64,000 bases of DNA from Sphingobacterium puteale (GCF_003627955.1 NZ_RBWS01000022.1:1-64000), one strand, 5' to 3'. Numbered from the stretch's first letter, positions 51,918-61,659 are shown. The notes: generated from the sequence alone by a model not told the origin. Program-made: numbers and translations.

Positions 51918-53390
51918 ATGAAAATACTAAAGTACATTATCTTGATTTCATGTCTCACCCTTGTAGCAAGCTCCTGCAGTAAATGGATTGATGTCAAGCC
52001 TGCCGACAGGCTGGGAGAGGAACAGCTGTTTGTCAATCGGGCCGGCTTTATGAAAGCGATCAACGGCATCTACGTCGAAATGGCCAGTACGGATCTTTAC
52101 GGACAGCATATGAGTACGGGAATTATAGATGTCCTGGCGCAACATTACTACATCAATGGTTCCACACATGTATTTGACAAATATAACAACTTTGTATATA
52201 CAGAAGCGAGTGTCAAATCTGGCTTCGAGCAGATTTGGAAAAAAGCCTATGAGCTTATAGCCAATTGCAACGTCATTCTGGACAAATGTGGGAATGCTCC
52301 GAGTGAGATCCTTCCGCAGCCCTATTATGGAATCATCAAAGGCGAGACACTGGCCTTGCGGGCGATGATCCACCTCGATATGCTCCGGTTGTTTGGGCCG
52401 ATCTATTCCGAAGACAATAAGGACAAGCCAGCATTACCCTATATCGACAAAATCAGTTATGACATCTCACCATTACTTGGATCCGAAGAATTTACCGAGC
52501 ATGTTGTTGCAGATCTTGAAGCAGCTCTTTTATTGTTGCAAGACATTGACCCGATACGGACAGAAGGTGTGCGTAATCAAGGTAGCCCGACAGGGGAGAA
52601 TGATCTTTATTATCGGCAGTATAGGCTCAATTACTATGCTGTAAAAGCATTATTGGCAAGAACATACCTTTGGAAGGGCAATCGGACTGCAGCATTAAAA
52701 TATGCCGAAGAGCTTTTGACCGAAGTACAATCGGCTGATAAGATGACTTTCCCCTTTGTCACCTTTGCAAGTGCTGTAAGTGTTGACAAGCCAGACCGGA
52801 TGTTTTCGACCGAAGTGATATTCTCCTTATACAATATTAACAGAAAGGAGATGTACAATAGATTATTTGATGTCAGCCTGCAATCAAATAACAAACTTTC
52901 TTTTTCCAACGGCGATGTCAACGATACACGCATAAGGGCCATTTATGATGACAACAATGATTTCCGTCGTCGGATTTGGCAAAGTGCTTCCAATGGGACG
53001 ACCACCGCGACGACCAATATGAAATATGCTGATGTGATCGATGGGCCCGGGCGCTATATGATCCCGCTTATCAGACTGTCCGAGGTATTACTGATTGCGG
53101 CAGAATGCTCCCCCGAACTGGCCAAGGCGACTGCCTATTTCAATAGCCTGCGCACCGCGCGCAACTGTGTCTCGCTTGTACCCGTCGATCAGACAGCACT
53201 GAAAACCGAAATCACCAAAGAATTCAGACGTGAAATGTTGGGTGAAGGACAGCAGTTTTTTTATTATAAAAGGAATGCCATGCAGGCTTTACCTAATTCG
53301 TCCACACTCAATATCAGTCCGGAGAAGACCATGGTGCTTACGAATTACACTGTTCCGCTACCGGACAGTGAAACCTCCCAACGTTATTAA
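51918..53390 (+). CDS. SusD/RagB-family lipoprotein
   Basis: A 490-residue SPII lipoprotein (LTLVASSCSKWIDVKPADRL). SusD-like traits: ALRAMIHLDMLRLFGPIYSE, a TPR stretch with AVKALLARTYLWKGNRTAAL, and IPLIRLSEVLLIAAECSPEL. It begins 18 nt after its SusC partner. The C-terminal EFRREMLGEGQQFFYYKRNA is characteristic of the subgroup that goes with DUF4843 and PKD-like partners. Confidence 0.93.
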   Translation: MKILKYIILISCLTLVASSCSKWIDVKPADRLGEEQLFVNRAGFMKAINGIYVEMASTDLYGQHMSTGIIDVLAQHYYINGSTHVFDKYNNFVYTEASVKSGFEQIWKKAYELIANCNVILDKCGNAPSEILPQPYYGIIKGETLALRAMIHLDMLRLFGPIYSEDNKDKPALPYIDKISYDISPLLGSEEFTEHVVADLEAALLLLQDIDPIRTEGVRNQGSPTGENDLYYRQYRLNYYAVKALLARTYLWKGNRTAALKYAEELLTEVQSADKMTFPFVTFASAVSVDKPDRMFSTEVIFSLYNINRKEMYNRLFDVSLQSNNKLSFSNGDVNDTRIRAIYDDNNDFRRRIWQSASNGTTTATTNMKYADVIDGPGRYMIPLIRLSEVLLIAAECSPELAKATAYFNSLRTARNCVSLVPVDQTALKTEITKEFRREMLGEGQQFFYYKRNAMQALPNSSTLNISPEKTMVLTNYTVPLPDSETSQRY

Positions 53391-53403
53391 TTAGTATACA
53401 ATT

Positions 53404-54258
53404 ATGAAAAGAACAACTTTTTATATCATGTTTTTTCAGCTGTTTGTACTATTTACGGCCTGCAAAAAAGAAATCATGTCCTATGAAGGTAAGGAAGGCG
53501 TCTATTTCGCGATGCGTCATGGTACAAATGAGTATCTTCCGGATCTATGGCCCTATCAGCCCTTTACCGATATAGACTTTGTACGCATGAGTACCGATGA
53601 AATTGATTTTCCGGTTAAGGTCATGATCACAGGTCCTAGCAAAACTTATGACCGGATTTATCGGGTGGAGGTCAATCCAGACTCCACTACCGCGATTTTG
53701 GGACAGCATTACGAGGCTTTGAAGGACCAATATATTCTGCCTGCCGGTGCTGTTTCGGCGCAAGTCAATGTGCGGCTTAAGCGCACGGCCGATCTCGAAG
53801 AAAAACCCGTAACCCTGGGCTTAAAACTTGTAGCCACCAAAGACTTTGCGCTTTCCTTTCCCGAATGGCATTCTATCCCTTCATTAAATTCAGGTACTGT
53901 GGTGCCACAATTTGATGCTACCCTGCATTCTTTGCATATCAATGATGTGATGGTGCAGCCCGCTGTCTGGTCCGGTTCATTGCAGCCCGGAAATAGGGAG
54001 TCAGGATTGTTTGGCGTTTTCTCCAGACGTAAAATGGAGTTTTTAGCGGAATATTTAGGACTCAAATATGAAGACTTTGGCGCCGCGGAGACTATGCCAA
54101 TGGCTAGGATGATGCTTATCGCCAGCGATGCGACAAAGGTGCTGGTTAAACGCTATAATGAAGGCAAACCTGTCCTCGAAGATGATGGCCGGTTGATGTG
54201 GATGGGCACTGTACCCTGGACCTCATATCTGGGCGTTCCGTGGGTTCCGGGCGGATAA
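53404..54258 (+). CDS. DUF4843 lipoprotein
   Basis: A 284-residue lipoprotein (LFVLFTACKKEI). Mature start YEGKEGVYFAMRHG, central DFPVKVMITGPSKTYDRIYR and GQHYEALKDQYILPAGAVSA are typical of DUF4843 proteins encoded after SusD. Beta-sandwich expected. It probably belongs to the surface-exposed uptake complex; the ligand is unknown. Confidence 0.85.
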   Translation: MKRTTFYIMFFQLFVLFTACKKEIMSYEGKEGVYFAMRHGTNEYLPDLWPYQPFTDIDFVRMSTDEIDFPVKVMITGPSKTYDRIYRVEVNPDSTTAILGQHYEALKDQYILPAGAVSAQVNVRLKRTADLEEKPVTLGLKLVATKDFALSFPEWHSIPSLNSGTVVPQFDATLHSLHINDVMVQPAVWSGSLQPGNRESGLFGVFSRRKMEFLAEYLGLKYEDFGAAETMPMARMMLIASDATKVLVKRYNEGKPVLEDDGRLMWMGTVPWTSYLGVPWVPGG

Positions 54259-54310
54259 GATAAAATCAAAAGAAGAGCGAAATCAGTAGGAATAAACAAG
54301 TTATATTGAA

Positions 54311-55852
54311 ATGAAAACCTATCAATTAATCATGGGCGCAGTCTTACTATTTATCCTAGGAGCCTGCAGCAAAGACCTTGGTAATTACGATTACCAGGAA
54401 ATAAACGAATTGACAATCAAAGATATAAAAGAAGAATATACTTTACGGACGGGACTTGATACCTTAAGTATAAACCCTAACATTACCGCTTCTATGGACG
54501 GCAATGATCTCACCCGTTATACTTATAATTGGATTCTCAGAATTGACAATAAAGTTTTTGATACCCTCAGCAGAGCAAAAGATATCAATTATCCAGTTCG
54601 TTTAGCTCCAGGAGAATATGCTATTTTTTACCGGGTGCTTGACAAAATGACCGGTGTCTCCTGGGCAAGCAATGTCAAGCTCAAGGTCGTATCGCCTTAT
54701 TCCAGAGGACTTTTAATCATGGGGGAGGATCCTGAAGGCTATGCTGAGGCAGAAATGCTATCCATGCAGAGCGATACCATTCATGTCAGGCACATGCTAT
54801 CCGGATCGGGTTTACCTCGTCTTCGAGGACCATTGGGGATGGTACATACCGGCGGCTCGAGTGCATATGTTAGATTATGGGCGATGACCCGTGAAGGGTC
54901 GTACTTTTTAGACCGAGCATCCATGACTGCTACCTTAGACAATCATCTGGGACGTTACGTGTTTATGTCAGATATTATCGATCCCAAAACGCTAAATCCC
55001 GTCGTTATTGCACCGCAGATACGCACAGCAACCGGTGATATCGGTAGTACCCTTTATCGTGCCTTGGTAACCCAGCGCGGCGATATTTTTGCAAACGTAC
55101 CCCTGTTCATGGCCGGTGACTTTTACAACAATCCTGTGAATAGGGTAACGGCGGCCCCGGACGAACTGATTCCCGCTGCGCCCTATTTACTATACCCTAT
55201 CAATGGCATGAACAATGTCATGTGGTATGACACCCGTTATCAGCGTTTCCTGAATTATACCGGTATCGGATTGTCTACGACCTCAATGGTACTTGCGGAT
55301 AAAGATGGCGAAGCATTCCCCTGGAATCAGCCCGCGGGCCGTACATTGGTGTATGCCGAAAATACCCGGAACACTGATGGAGGCTCCAATAATGGTAATT
55401 CATTTGCCTTGATGAAAGACAAAGATAATACTTACCATATCTACAAGTTTTATGCAAATGGAACGAATCCGGCAAAACGGGATGCTTATACCGTCAAATC
55501 CATTGCTACGGATTTTGATAAAGCAGAAGGATATGCCTTTTCATCAAATCGCAGTATCATATGCTACTTTGTGGGCAGCAGGCTATATGCTTATGATTAT
55601 AATCCCGGTTTTGAAAAGATTTATACTTTTCCCGAACTGGGAACAGATGCGATTACCATGATCAAGTTTGATACCCAGATCGACCATTTGACCAATAGTC
55701 TCTATATCGCCAGCTATAAGGATCAAAAGGGCATTCTTCGTCGATTTAAAGTGGGCAATAATCCAAATATCGTTGAATTGCAGTTGCAGGACAACAGCAC
55801 TTGGACGGATCTCATCAAAGTACAATCGATTAACTGGCGTGCAGTCAATTAA
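54311..55852 (+). CDS. PKD-like family lipoprotein
   Basis: A 513-residue SPII lipoprotein (LLFILGACSKDLGNYDYQEI). The N-terminal PKD-like module (YTYNWILRIDNKVFDTLSRA) is followed by a propeller-like C-terminal part containing SRGLLIMGEDPEGYAEAEML and YAFSSNRSIICYFVGSRLYA. It is the standard fourth gene after SusC, SusD and DUF4843. The role is likely ligand binding at the surface. Confidence 0.85.
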   Translation: MKTYQLIMGAVLLFILGACSKDLGNYDYQEINELTIKDIKEEYTLRTGLDTLSINPNITASMDGNDLTRYTYNWILRIDNKVFDTLSRAKDINYPVRLAPGEYAIFYRVLDKMTGVSWASNVKLKVVSPYSRGLLIMGEDPEGYAEAEMLSMQSDTIHVRHMLSGSGLPRLRGPLGMVHTGGSSAYVRLWAMTREGSYFLDRASMTATLDNHLGRYVFMSDIIDPKTLNPVVIAPQIRTATGDIGSTLYRALVTQRGDIFANVPLFMAGDFYNNPVNRVTAAPDELIPAAPYLLYPINGMNNVMWYDTRYQRFLNYTGIGLSTTSMVLADKDGEAFPWNQPAGRTLVYAENTRNTDGGSNNGNSFALMKDKDNTYHIYKFYANGTNPAKRDAYTVKSIATDFDKAEGYAFSSNRSIICYFVGSRLYAYDYNPGFEKIYTFPELGTDAITMIKFDTQIDHLTNSLYIASYKDQKGILRRFKVGNNPNIVELQLQDNSTWTDLIKVQSINWRAVN

Positions 55853-55875
55853 AAACTATTTATATATCAAGAAAA

Positions 55876-56991
55876 ATGAAAATAAGAAAAATCATTACAA
55901 CAGTTGCCCTGCTATTAGGAACCTATTCCGCATTCTCACAAAGCAGTCAGTTTATGGTTAAAGGAAAAATAGGGAAAGTCAACAATGGAAAGTATGTTAA
56001 ACTATATTATCAACGCGACACGACAAAAGTCGTCGATAGTGTGCTTGTAACAGGTGGTGCCTTTGTCCTACGGGGCCAATTGACCGATCCCACCCTAGGT
56101 CATTTATCCATGGACAATATCGAATCCGGTGACCGTATCGATCTTTTTCTTGCGCAGGGGACCGTCCATGTCGAAACAAAAGATTCGTTGAGTTATGCGC
56201 GAATATATGGAACAGCATTAACTGAAGCACACGAAAAGCTGGCCCAGAAATTAAGACCTGCCGACCGAAAAGTGATAGACGGATTTGTGCGTTTTAAAAA
56301 TATGCCTGAGGGCGAGGAAAAAAAAGCTTATATTACCGAGCTTCTCGCGGGCTTGGACCAATACACACGGTTTAAGCGGGAAACAATTCATCAGTTTGTT
56401 GAAGAAAATCCTGGATCCTATGTTTCCTTATACCATTTGGATCGAGTAGCAGGTGGAAATGTTAATTATGAGACAACCTATCCTTATTACGACAAACTTA
56501 GCCCCGGAGTGAAAAATAGTGCTTTGGGCAAGCAACTTGGCGACCGTCTGTCGGCGGCCAAAGGAGTCCTGACAGGGCAGCTTTATAAAGATTTTGTATC
56601 TACCACACCAGACGGCCAGGAGCTGAGTCTGAAAGAGGTGATCGTTAAAAACAAGTATACATTGCTTGACTTTTGGGCCAGCTGGTGTGGGCCTTGTCGA
56701 AAAGAAAATCCGCATGTTGTGGATACCTATGAGGCATTTAAAAAGCAAGGATTTACAGTGCTGAGTGTTTCGCTCGACGATGACAAGACTCGATGGACGG
56801 AGGCGATCAGCAAGGATGGGATGCCCTGGTACCATGTTTCCAGCCTCAAAGGTTGGAAAGAGCCTGCTGCAGCACTCTATGGTGTTCGGGCTATTCCCCA
56901 AAACGTGCTGATTGACAGCCAGGGGAAGATTGTAGCAACAAACCTACGGGGTGAAACACTTTTCAATAAAGTACAAAGTCTTTTGAAATAA
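55876..56991 (+). CDS. DUF4369 + TlpA-like thioredoxin-fold thiol-disulfide protein
   Basis: A 371-residue exported protein: signal peptide ending YSAFSQS; DUF4369 domain (FMVKGKIGKVNNGKYVKLYY) at about 20-120; linker; TlpA/AhpC-TSA domain from about 240 with LLDFWASWCGPCRKENPHVV, redox Cys271 and Cys274, and the cis-Pro loop VRAIPQNVLID. It reduces or isomerises disulfides outside the cytoplasm. It closes the SusCD operon; a strong bidirectional hairpin follows. Confidence 0.9.
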   Translation: MKIRKIITTVALLLGTYSAFSQSSQFMVKGKIGKVNNGKYVKLYYQRDTTKVVDSVLVTGGAFVLRGQLTDPTLGHLSMDNIESGDRIDLFLAQGTVHVETKDSLSYARIYGTALTEAHEKLAQKLRPADRKVIDGFVRFKNMPEGEEKKAYITELLAGLDQYTRFKRETIHQFVEENPGSYVSLYHLDRVAGGNVNYETTYPYYDKLSPGVKNSALGKQLGDRLSAAKGVLTGQLYKDFVSTTPDGQELSLKEVIVKNKYTLLDFWASWCGPCRKENPHVVDTYEAFKKQGFTVLSVSLDDDKTRWTEAISKDGMPWYHVSSLKGWKEPAAALYGVRAIPQNVLIDSQGKIVATNLRGETLFNKVQSLLK

Positions 56992-57042
56992 CATTTCAAT
57001 AGCCAATTTCCGGCTTATATCCATTTGACAGAAAATTAAGTA

Positions 57043-57080
57043 AAAAAGCTTCCTTTTGGTTAAACAGAAGGAAGCTTTTT
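57043..57080. terminator. operon terminator, bidirectional
   Basis: AAAAAGCTTCCTT (57043-57055) pairs with AAGGAAGCTTTTT (57068-57080). The A and T ends serve both strands. The following gap to 57369 shows no gene. Confidence 0.8.
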
Positions 57081-57369
57081 ACAGATATCATCATTTTAAA
57101 CGACTGGATATGTGATAACAATTATTATTGTCAATTACCTGCGTACCAAGACCAGATTTCAGCGCAAAAATCCCATCGATATCCTATTCTCCCTGGAATA
57201 TGGTCGGGTAGTAGCTAGCTAAGCTCGTAAAAATTAATGTGGGTATTTAAAGATATAGCATTTCAATCACTTTAATTACTTCGTCAATGGATTTAACAGG
57301 ACTTTTCTTAATATACAAATGAACTTCTGAGTCATATCATTAAAGAATTTTTATGTGTAGTCGTAAGTG

Positions 57370-57393
57370 TGTAATCAATTTTGATTACATTTG
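57370..57393 (+). promoter_or_regulatory. operator and -7 box of the AbiE pair
   Basis: TGTAATCAATTTTGATTACA (57370-57389) is a perfect palindrome with 8-bp arms. The -7 box TACATTTG (57386-57393) overlaps its right arm, so repressor binding blocks the promoter. Autoregulation by the antitoxin is the inference. The transcript starts near 57398-57401, which favours ATG 57410 or leaderless 57398. Confidence 0.7.
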
Positions 57394-57409
57394 CGTTATG
57401 GAAAAAAGT

Positions 57410-57886
57410 ATGGAACGTTTTAAAGGAATTCATCCAGGGCTTATCTTAGAAAGAGAGCTTAAGAGGCGTGCGATTAAGCCAAGTCCATTTGCCCGCTCTA
57501 TAGATACACAAAGACAAATATTCAATGCAATCATAAAAGGTCAACGCGGCATTCCAGTACCTTTATCATTGAAAGTTGACCAGGCATTAGGATTTGAAGA
57601 AGGGACTTTTGCGTTGTTACAAACTTTTTATGAGATAAAAAATGCTAAAACAAACATTGGAAATATAAACAAGCCAGATTTGACTATTTTGCGAAAAGTT
57701 CTTTTTTGGGACACTGATGTCCATAAAATAGATTGGGAAAAACAAGCTAAAGCCGTAATTCATCGTACTTTCGAAAGGGGAAATCAAGAAGAGAAAAATG
57801 AGATACTAAGGTTTTATGGCAAGGAGCAAGTTCAGCAGGCCTTATCTGAACCAACAACAGCTCCAATGTTGTTGCATAAACATTAG
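57410..57886 (+). CDS. AbiE-type antitoxin with HTH and DUF6922-like tail
   Basis: From ATG 57410 (MERFKGIHPGLILERELKRR) the product has 158 residues; ATG 57398 adds four. The N-terminal half is an HTH of HigA-like form (GIHPGLILERELKRRAIKPS, SIDTQRQIFNAIIKGQRGIP). The C-terminal half LRKVLFWDTDVHKIDWEKQA then VIHRTFERGNQEEKNEILRF is the DUF6922-type segment seen in partners of AbiEii toxins. It precedes the nucleotidyltransferase by 11 nt and likely binds the palindrome at 57370. Confidence 0.85.
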   Translation: MERFKGIHPGLILERELKRRAIKPSPFARSIDTQRQIFNAIIKGQRGIPVPLSLKVDQALGFEEGTFALLQTFYEIKNAKTNIGNINKPDLTILRKVLFWDTDVHKIDWEKQAKAVIHRTFERGNQEEKNEILRFYGKEQVQQALSEPTTAPMLLHKH

Positions 57887-57897
57887 CGCAAATAATT

Positions 57898-58539
57898 ATG
57901 CTATATTATAATACTGTTAATGACCTATTAAGAGATACACTATTAACCCTAATGAAAGCGGATGTTTTTTCAACTTTTCGATTGGTTGGGGGAACCGCTT
58001 TAAGCTTGCATTTAGGCCATAGGGAATCTGTCGATATTGATCTTTTCTCGGATGTTCCATATGGTAGCTTAGACTTTGAGTCAATTGACAATTACTTGAA
58101 AGATACTTTTTCGTACGTCGATCACTTGTCCAATATTGCTCCCGCTATGGGAAGGTCTTATACGATTGGAAATGATAAAAACAACAGCGTTAAATTGGAC
58201 GTTTTCTATACAGACCCGTTCATTCAAGAATTCATCGAAGAAGATAATATTCGTTTAGCCTCAATCGAAGAAATTATTGCCATGAAGATCGATGTGATTC
58301 AGCGAGGAGGACGTAAAAAAGATTTTTGGGATTTACACGAGTTATTAGATAAGTATTCGATTTCACAAATGGTTGCATTACATGAAGAGCGATATCCGTT
58401 TTCTCACGATGAGAAAACGATCTTGATGAACTTAATCAATTTTGAAAACGCTGATAATGACTTCGATCCTGTGTGTTTAAAAGGTAAATATTGGGAATTT
58501 ATTAAAGCTGATTTTGAGGAAGTAATAGGTAAGATTTAG
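57898..58539 (+). CDS. AbiEii/AbiGii-type nucleotidyltransferase toxin
   Basis: A 213-residue nucleotidyltransferase. Catalytic motif region: FRLVGGTALSLHLGHRESVD, then IDLFSD, where GG and D-x-D are the metal and nucleotide residues, and KLDVFYTDPFIQEF for the third acidic residue; IIAMKIDVIQRGGRKKDFWD is the substrate-side helix. This family includes toxins that modify tRNA in type IV systems. It is paired with the HTH antitoxin immediately upstream; together they give abortive infection in characterised cases. Confidence 0.88.
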   Translation: MLYYNTVNDLLRDTLLTLMKADVFSTFRLVGGTALSLHLGHRESVDIDLFSDVPYGSLDFESIDNYLKDTFSYVDHLSNIAPAMGRSYTIGNDKNNSVKLDVFYTDPFIQEFIEEDNIRLASIEEIIAMKIDVIQRGGRKKDFWDLHELLDKYSISQMVALHEERYPFSHDEKTILMNLINFENADNDFDPVCLKGKYWEFIKADFEEVIGKI

Positions 58540-58550
58540 TTGTGGGATTC

Positions 58551-58637
58551 AGATTGATTGCAAAACTTACCGAGGGATCCTGTCCCGGTTGGTCTAGTCT
58601 TGTGACTAAAGATGGACCCTTGGCGCAGAAGATTTAA
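58551..58637 (+). repeat. second copy of the coding remnant at 26372-26458
   Basis: Encodes RLIAKLTEGSCPGWSSLV then TKDGPLAQKI and a stop, starting 11 nt after the toxin gene. Same codon-synonymous divergence as described for 26372. Confidence 0.6.
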
Positions 58638-58699
58638 TGTCTTCACGAAACTAATTGGACGCAGATAAAACAAATATGCAAACACATAGACGAATAATA

Positions 58700-59586
58700 A
58701 TGAAATACTTTCTAAGTCTTATCCTTTTGGCAGCATCGATTTTTACTAAAGCCCAAATAAAGCTTGATCAAAAAGACCTCCATAATTTAATAGCTATTGC
58801 TGAGCTCTATTCCTATAATACAGATGCAAGAGGAGATCAATTTGCCAAATCAATTGACTCATTACGGACACCTAAGCTGAATCATATTGTTGATGCTTTA
58901 ATTGCGGTTGGCAAAGGTGACCATACAATTTTGGAGACACAATTTCTTGCAAGGCCAAACGAAGAAGAGTTGGTATTATGGTATGTCATTCGTGAAATTC
59001 ACTACAATAGGACAAACGAAAAAGTCAAGGCAAGACCAGTTGTAGCGGTAGCAAATGAAGTTCTTTCCAAGCAGATTGATAGTCGATGGTTGCTTGATAA
59101 CTACTACTATCGTATCCATGGTGGTATAGCCTCATTGTTTAACGAAGCTGATTTGAGCAAGTACAATTTCAATATGGACAGTTTAGGATTTAAGGACGAC
59201 ACTGAAAAGGCAATCTTCTTTTTGAATATGATGGATGCTTTGGTTGGAGGACGCTTCAAAGTTCTACAGATGATGAAGAACAATAAAAAGATACTTGAGT
59301 TTTGCGGCAAACTTCCAACGTTTAATGGCAAGGAATATTTCTATTTAAAAACTTTGACTACGCAGATTTTGATTGGATTGGATTCGATAAAACAGTCGCC
59401 TATAATGAATGGCACATTGGTAGTTTTTACAGTACATTGATTGCACAATTCAGTGCATCTGCTGAATTAAAGGATAAGAAAAGGATGCAAGAAATTTATT
59501 TCAATTCTATTTTACACGAGCCAAAATATTTTAAATTCACAGAATCAAAAGATGAGTTACAAGCATTCTATGACAAATCCAAATAA
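58700..59586 (+). pseudogene. secreted hypothetical protein with one frameshift
   Basis: From ATG 58700 (MKYFLSLILLAASIFTKAQ, a signal peptide) the first frame stops at 59440. The sense continues one frame over, without gap, from about 59385 (DKTVAYNEWHIGSFYSTLIA) to TAA 59586 (DELQAFYDKSK). Together they make a protein of about 295 residues. The frame break is near GGATTGGATTCG. A sequencing error is possible. The family is not recognised. The stretch 59587-59778 shows no gene. Confidence 0.55.
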
Positions 59587-59778
59587 ATTACTATTCTGGC
59601 AAGCAATCCACTGTGAAAACTGTTTGAGTGGTGAAGTAGCCTAACATAATGGAAAAAGAGAAGTTGTTGATTCTGCAGCTTTTCTTCTGTTGAATGCTTA
59701 GCAATTGCTTTTTCAATGTGAGATACGGATAATGAGAAAATTTAACAAATAACTGTTGCGACTTTTAAATGGGATATT

Positions 59779-60609
59779 TTATATGAAAAATTCTATATTA
59801 GTAAAACAAATCAGCTGCAGTAACCCCCATTCGATACATTTGCAGATAAATTCACCTACGCTTTTTGTTCCAGTCTTCCGAAATAGATTTTTTCGATGTG
59901 TCCTTACGGTATCTGGCGAGATAAAAAGCTTTTCAGCAATCTGCGGGCTTGAGTTCCCTTTGGCAACCAGGGATACGATTTCCATCTCGCGCTTGGAAAG
60001 TTTAGGTATATCAAATTGTGGAAGCTGTTTAGATAAGTCGATCTGACAATAATCATCACGCGAACCTATACCGGTAACGAGCACAATTTTATTGTTGCTT
60101 TGGGTGATGTGTTGTACGTCGGTATGGATATTCAATGCGGAAGTCAAACGCCCTAAATCATCTTTGGCCAAATGTATAGCTTGATGATGAAACAAGTGAT
60201 AATCACCCTTGGCAACACGCATGCGAAAGCAATAGGACGTTTTCAAAAATAGTTGATGTTCAAATCCAATTTCCTTCATTTTGACTAATGTAGCTTCCTC
60301 AGCTTTCAGGACAAACTCCAGATCCTCCGGATGTATTTGGTCTATGATCTCCCTTATTGTCGTTGGTTGAGTAGCCAATCCATGGATACTTGTGATACTT
60401 TCTGAAACTTGGGAAAGCGAATAGTCAGCTATATTGATTACATAATGGTAATATGGACCAACTGCCAAAATATCCGATAGGTGATTCACAATACCATATG
60501 ATTTTTCGGATTGAAAATTATTTGACAATGCATCAGGATAACTTTCCCAAAGGTCGGCAAGGAGGTGATGATGTTTCTTAGGTTCCATAGGCGCTCGGTC
60601 CGTAGTCAA
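59779..60609 (-). CDS. PAS-LuxR transcriptional regulator
   Basis: A 276-residue regulator typical of Bacteroidota. N-terminal PAS-like half (YYHYVINIADYSLSQVSESI, IDQIHPEDLEFVLKAEEATL) and a LuxR HTH at about 205-265 (LSKREMEIVSLVAKGNSSPQ, IAEKLFISPDTVRTHRKNLF). The start may be ATG 60609 or 60588. It is divergent from the 60739 gene, with a 22-bp palindrome 55 nt ahead of its own start; the same palindrome recurs before the 61738 gene, so it is the obvious candidate for binding it. Confidence 0.85.
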   Translation of the reverse strand: MTTDRAPMEPKKHHHLLADLWESYPDALSNNFQSEKSYGIVNHLSDILAVGPYYHYVINIADYSLSQVSESITSIHGLATQPTTIREIIDQIHPEDLEFVLKAEEATLVKMKEIGFEHQLFLKTSYCFRMRVAKGDYHLFHHQAIHLAKDDLGRLTSALNIHTDVQHITQSNNKIVLVTGIGSRDDYCQIDLSKQLPQFDIPKLSKREMEIVSLVAKGNSSPQIAEKLFISPDTVRTHRKNLFRKTGTKSVGEFICKCIEWGLLQLICFTNIEFFI

Positions 60610-60664
60610 TAACGTGGCTTAATAAATAGGCTATTTATCCTTACTAAAATATAAAAAAAATTTA

Positions 60665-60686
60665 ATATACCCCAATTGGGGTATAT
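60665..60686. promoter_or_regulatory. 22-bp palindrome, copy 1
   Basis: Arms ATATACCCCA (60665-60674) and TGGGGTATAT (60677-60686) with a 2-bp centre. It lies between the PAS-LuxR gene and the zinc-ribbon gene, 53 nt before the latter, and is followed by ACCTGT. Confidence 0.7.
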
Positions 60687-60738
60687 ACCTGTCCAAAGCT
60701 TTGCTGTATTTTAGTATTCGATTTGATAAATAGAATTA

Positions 60739-61191
60739 ATGAAAACTGAACGCTTTAATGATCAGAACAAGAGGTTGACCGACTTTCGGACAGAAGTATT
60801 GGTTGTCTGTCCAGCTTGTCGAAAACAAGCTGTAGCGAGCGTGGAGTATGAGAATGAAAAATCTCGTTTGCTATGCCCGTCATGCGGCTATAATAAAGAA
60901 AGAACTACAGAGGCACGCTTGTTCGGTATACGAGGTCCTGTAGAGATGGCAGCAAATCTTTATTTTGATGCTGAACTGTGGCTGGTACATCCGTTTAAGG
61001 GGGATGTTGTTTGGGCCCATAATTATGCGCATCTCGATTATTTAGAAAGTTATATTTCGGCCACCTTGAGGGAACATAAAGACCGGAGCCATTTTACCTT
61101 GCTCGAAAAGTTGCCCAGATTTTACCATGATGCCAAAAATCGAGCTGCATTGTTGAAATTGATCAATAAGATGCGGAAACGTCCACTTTAG
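60739..61191 (+). CDS. zinc-ribbon protein
   Basis: A 150-residue cytosolic protein. Residues about 18-50 form a zinc ribbon: VCPACRKQAV and LCPSCGYNKE give the C-x2-C ... C-x2-C ligands. The rest is mixed alpha/beta with YFDAELWLVHPFKGDVVWAH and a C-terminal Lys-rich helix. No DNA-binding motif is certain. It is co-directional with the next secreted gene (10-nt gap) and downstream of the palindrome. Confidence 0.7.
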   Translation: MKTERFNDQNKRLTDFRTEVLVVCPACRKQAVASVEYENEKSRLLCPSCGYNKERTTEARLFGIRGPVEMAANLYFDAELWLVHPFKGDVVWAHNYAHLDYLESYISATLREHKDRSHFTLLEKLPRFYHDAKNRAALLKLINKMRKRPL

Positions 61192-61201
61192 CATTGGGTC
61201 T

Positions 61202-61591
61202 ATGAAACGATTGTATGTAATTTTGTTTTTATTATTATTTGGATGGGTACATTTCGCTTCAGCCCAAACGACTCAGCCAAAAGATAGTCTCCTGTTGGCA
61301 AAGACCTATCTGCTCGATATTCAGAGATCCTTATCTAAGAAACAGGCAATACAACAAAAAATCGTTATGCTTGATAGCTTAATTAACAAAGGAAAAGCGT
61401 TGGACAAGGTCTTTCACCGCAGTCAATTATCCCACCTATCACGTTCATTTCAATTTATATTGCAGTCTTTGGTACTATACAAATCTGATCTTAAAACTGC
61501 TACGGATAGCCCTATGGAAAGGCAGTATCTCGATGAGAACATACCATCGCTGATCAAACAGATCAATAATTTTCGTACTTCTAAGCGATAG
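61202..61591 (+). CDS. secreted helical hypothetical protein
   Basis: A 129-residue product with signal peptide (YVILFLLLFGWVHFASAQ). The mature part is helical and basic, with LLLAKTYLLDIQRSLSKKQA. No recognised family. It follows the zinc-ribbon gene by 10 nt and is probably co-transcribed. Confidence 0.6.
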   Translation: MKRLYVILFLLLFGWVHFASAQTTQPKDSLLLAKTYLLDIQRSLSKKQAIQQKIVMLDSLINKGKALDKVFHRSQLSHLSRSFQFILQSLVLYKSDLKTATDSPMERQYLDENIPSLIKQINNFRTSKR

Positions 61592-61659
61592 GCACTCAGT
61601 TCGATACCTATACACCAAACTCTTCCCTTAAAACTCCTGCATCTCAATAGATATTTTAA

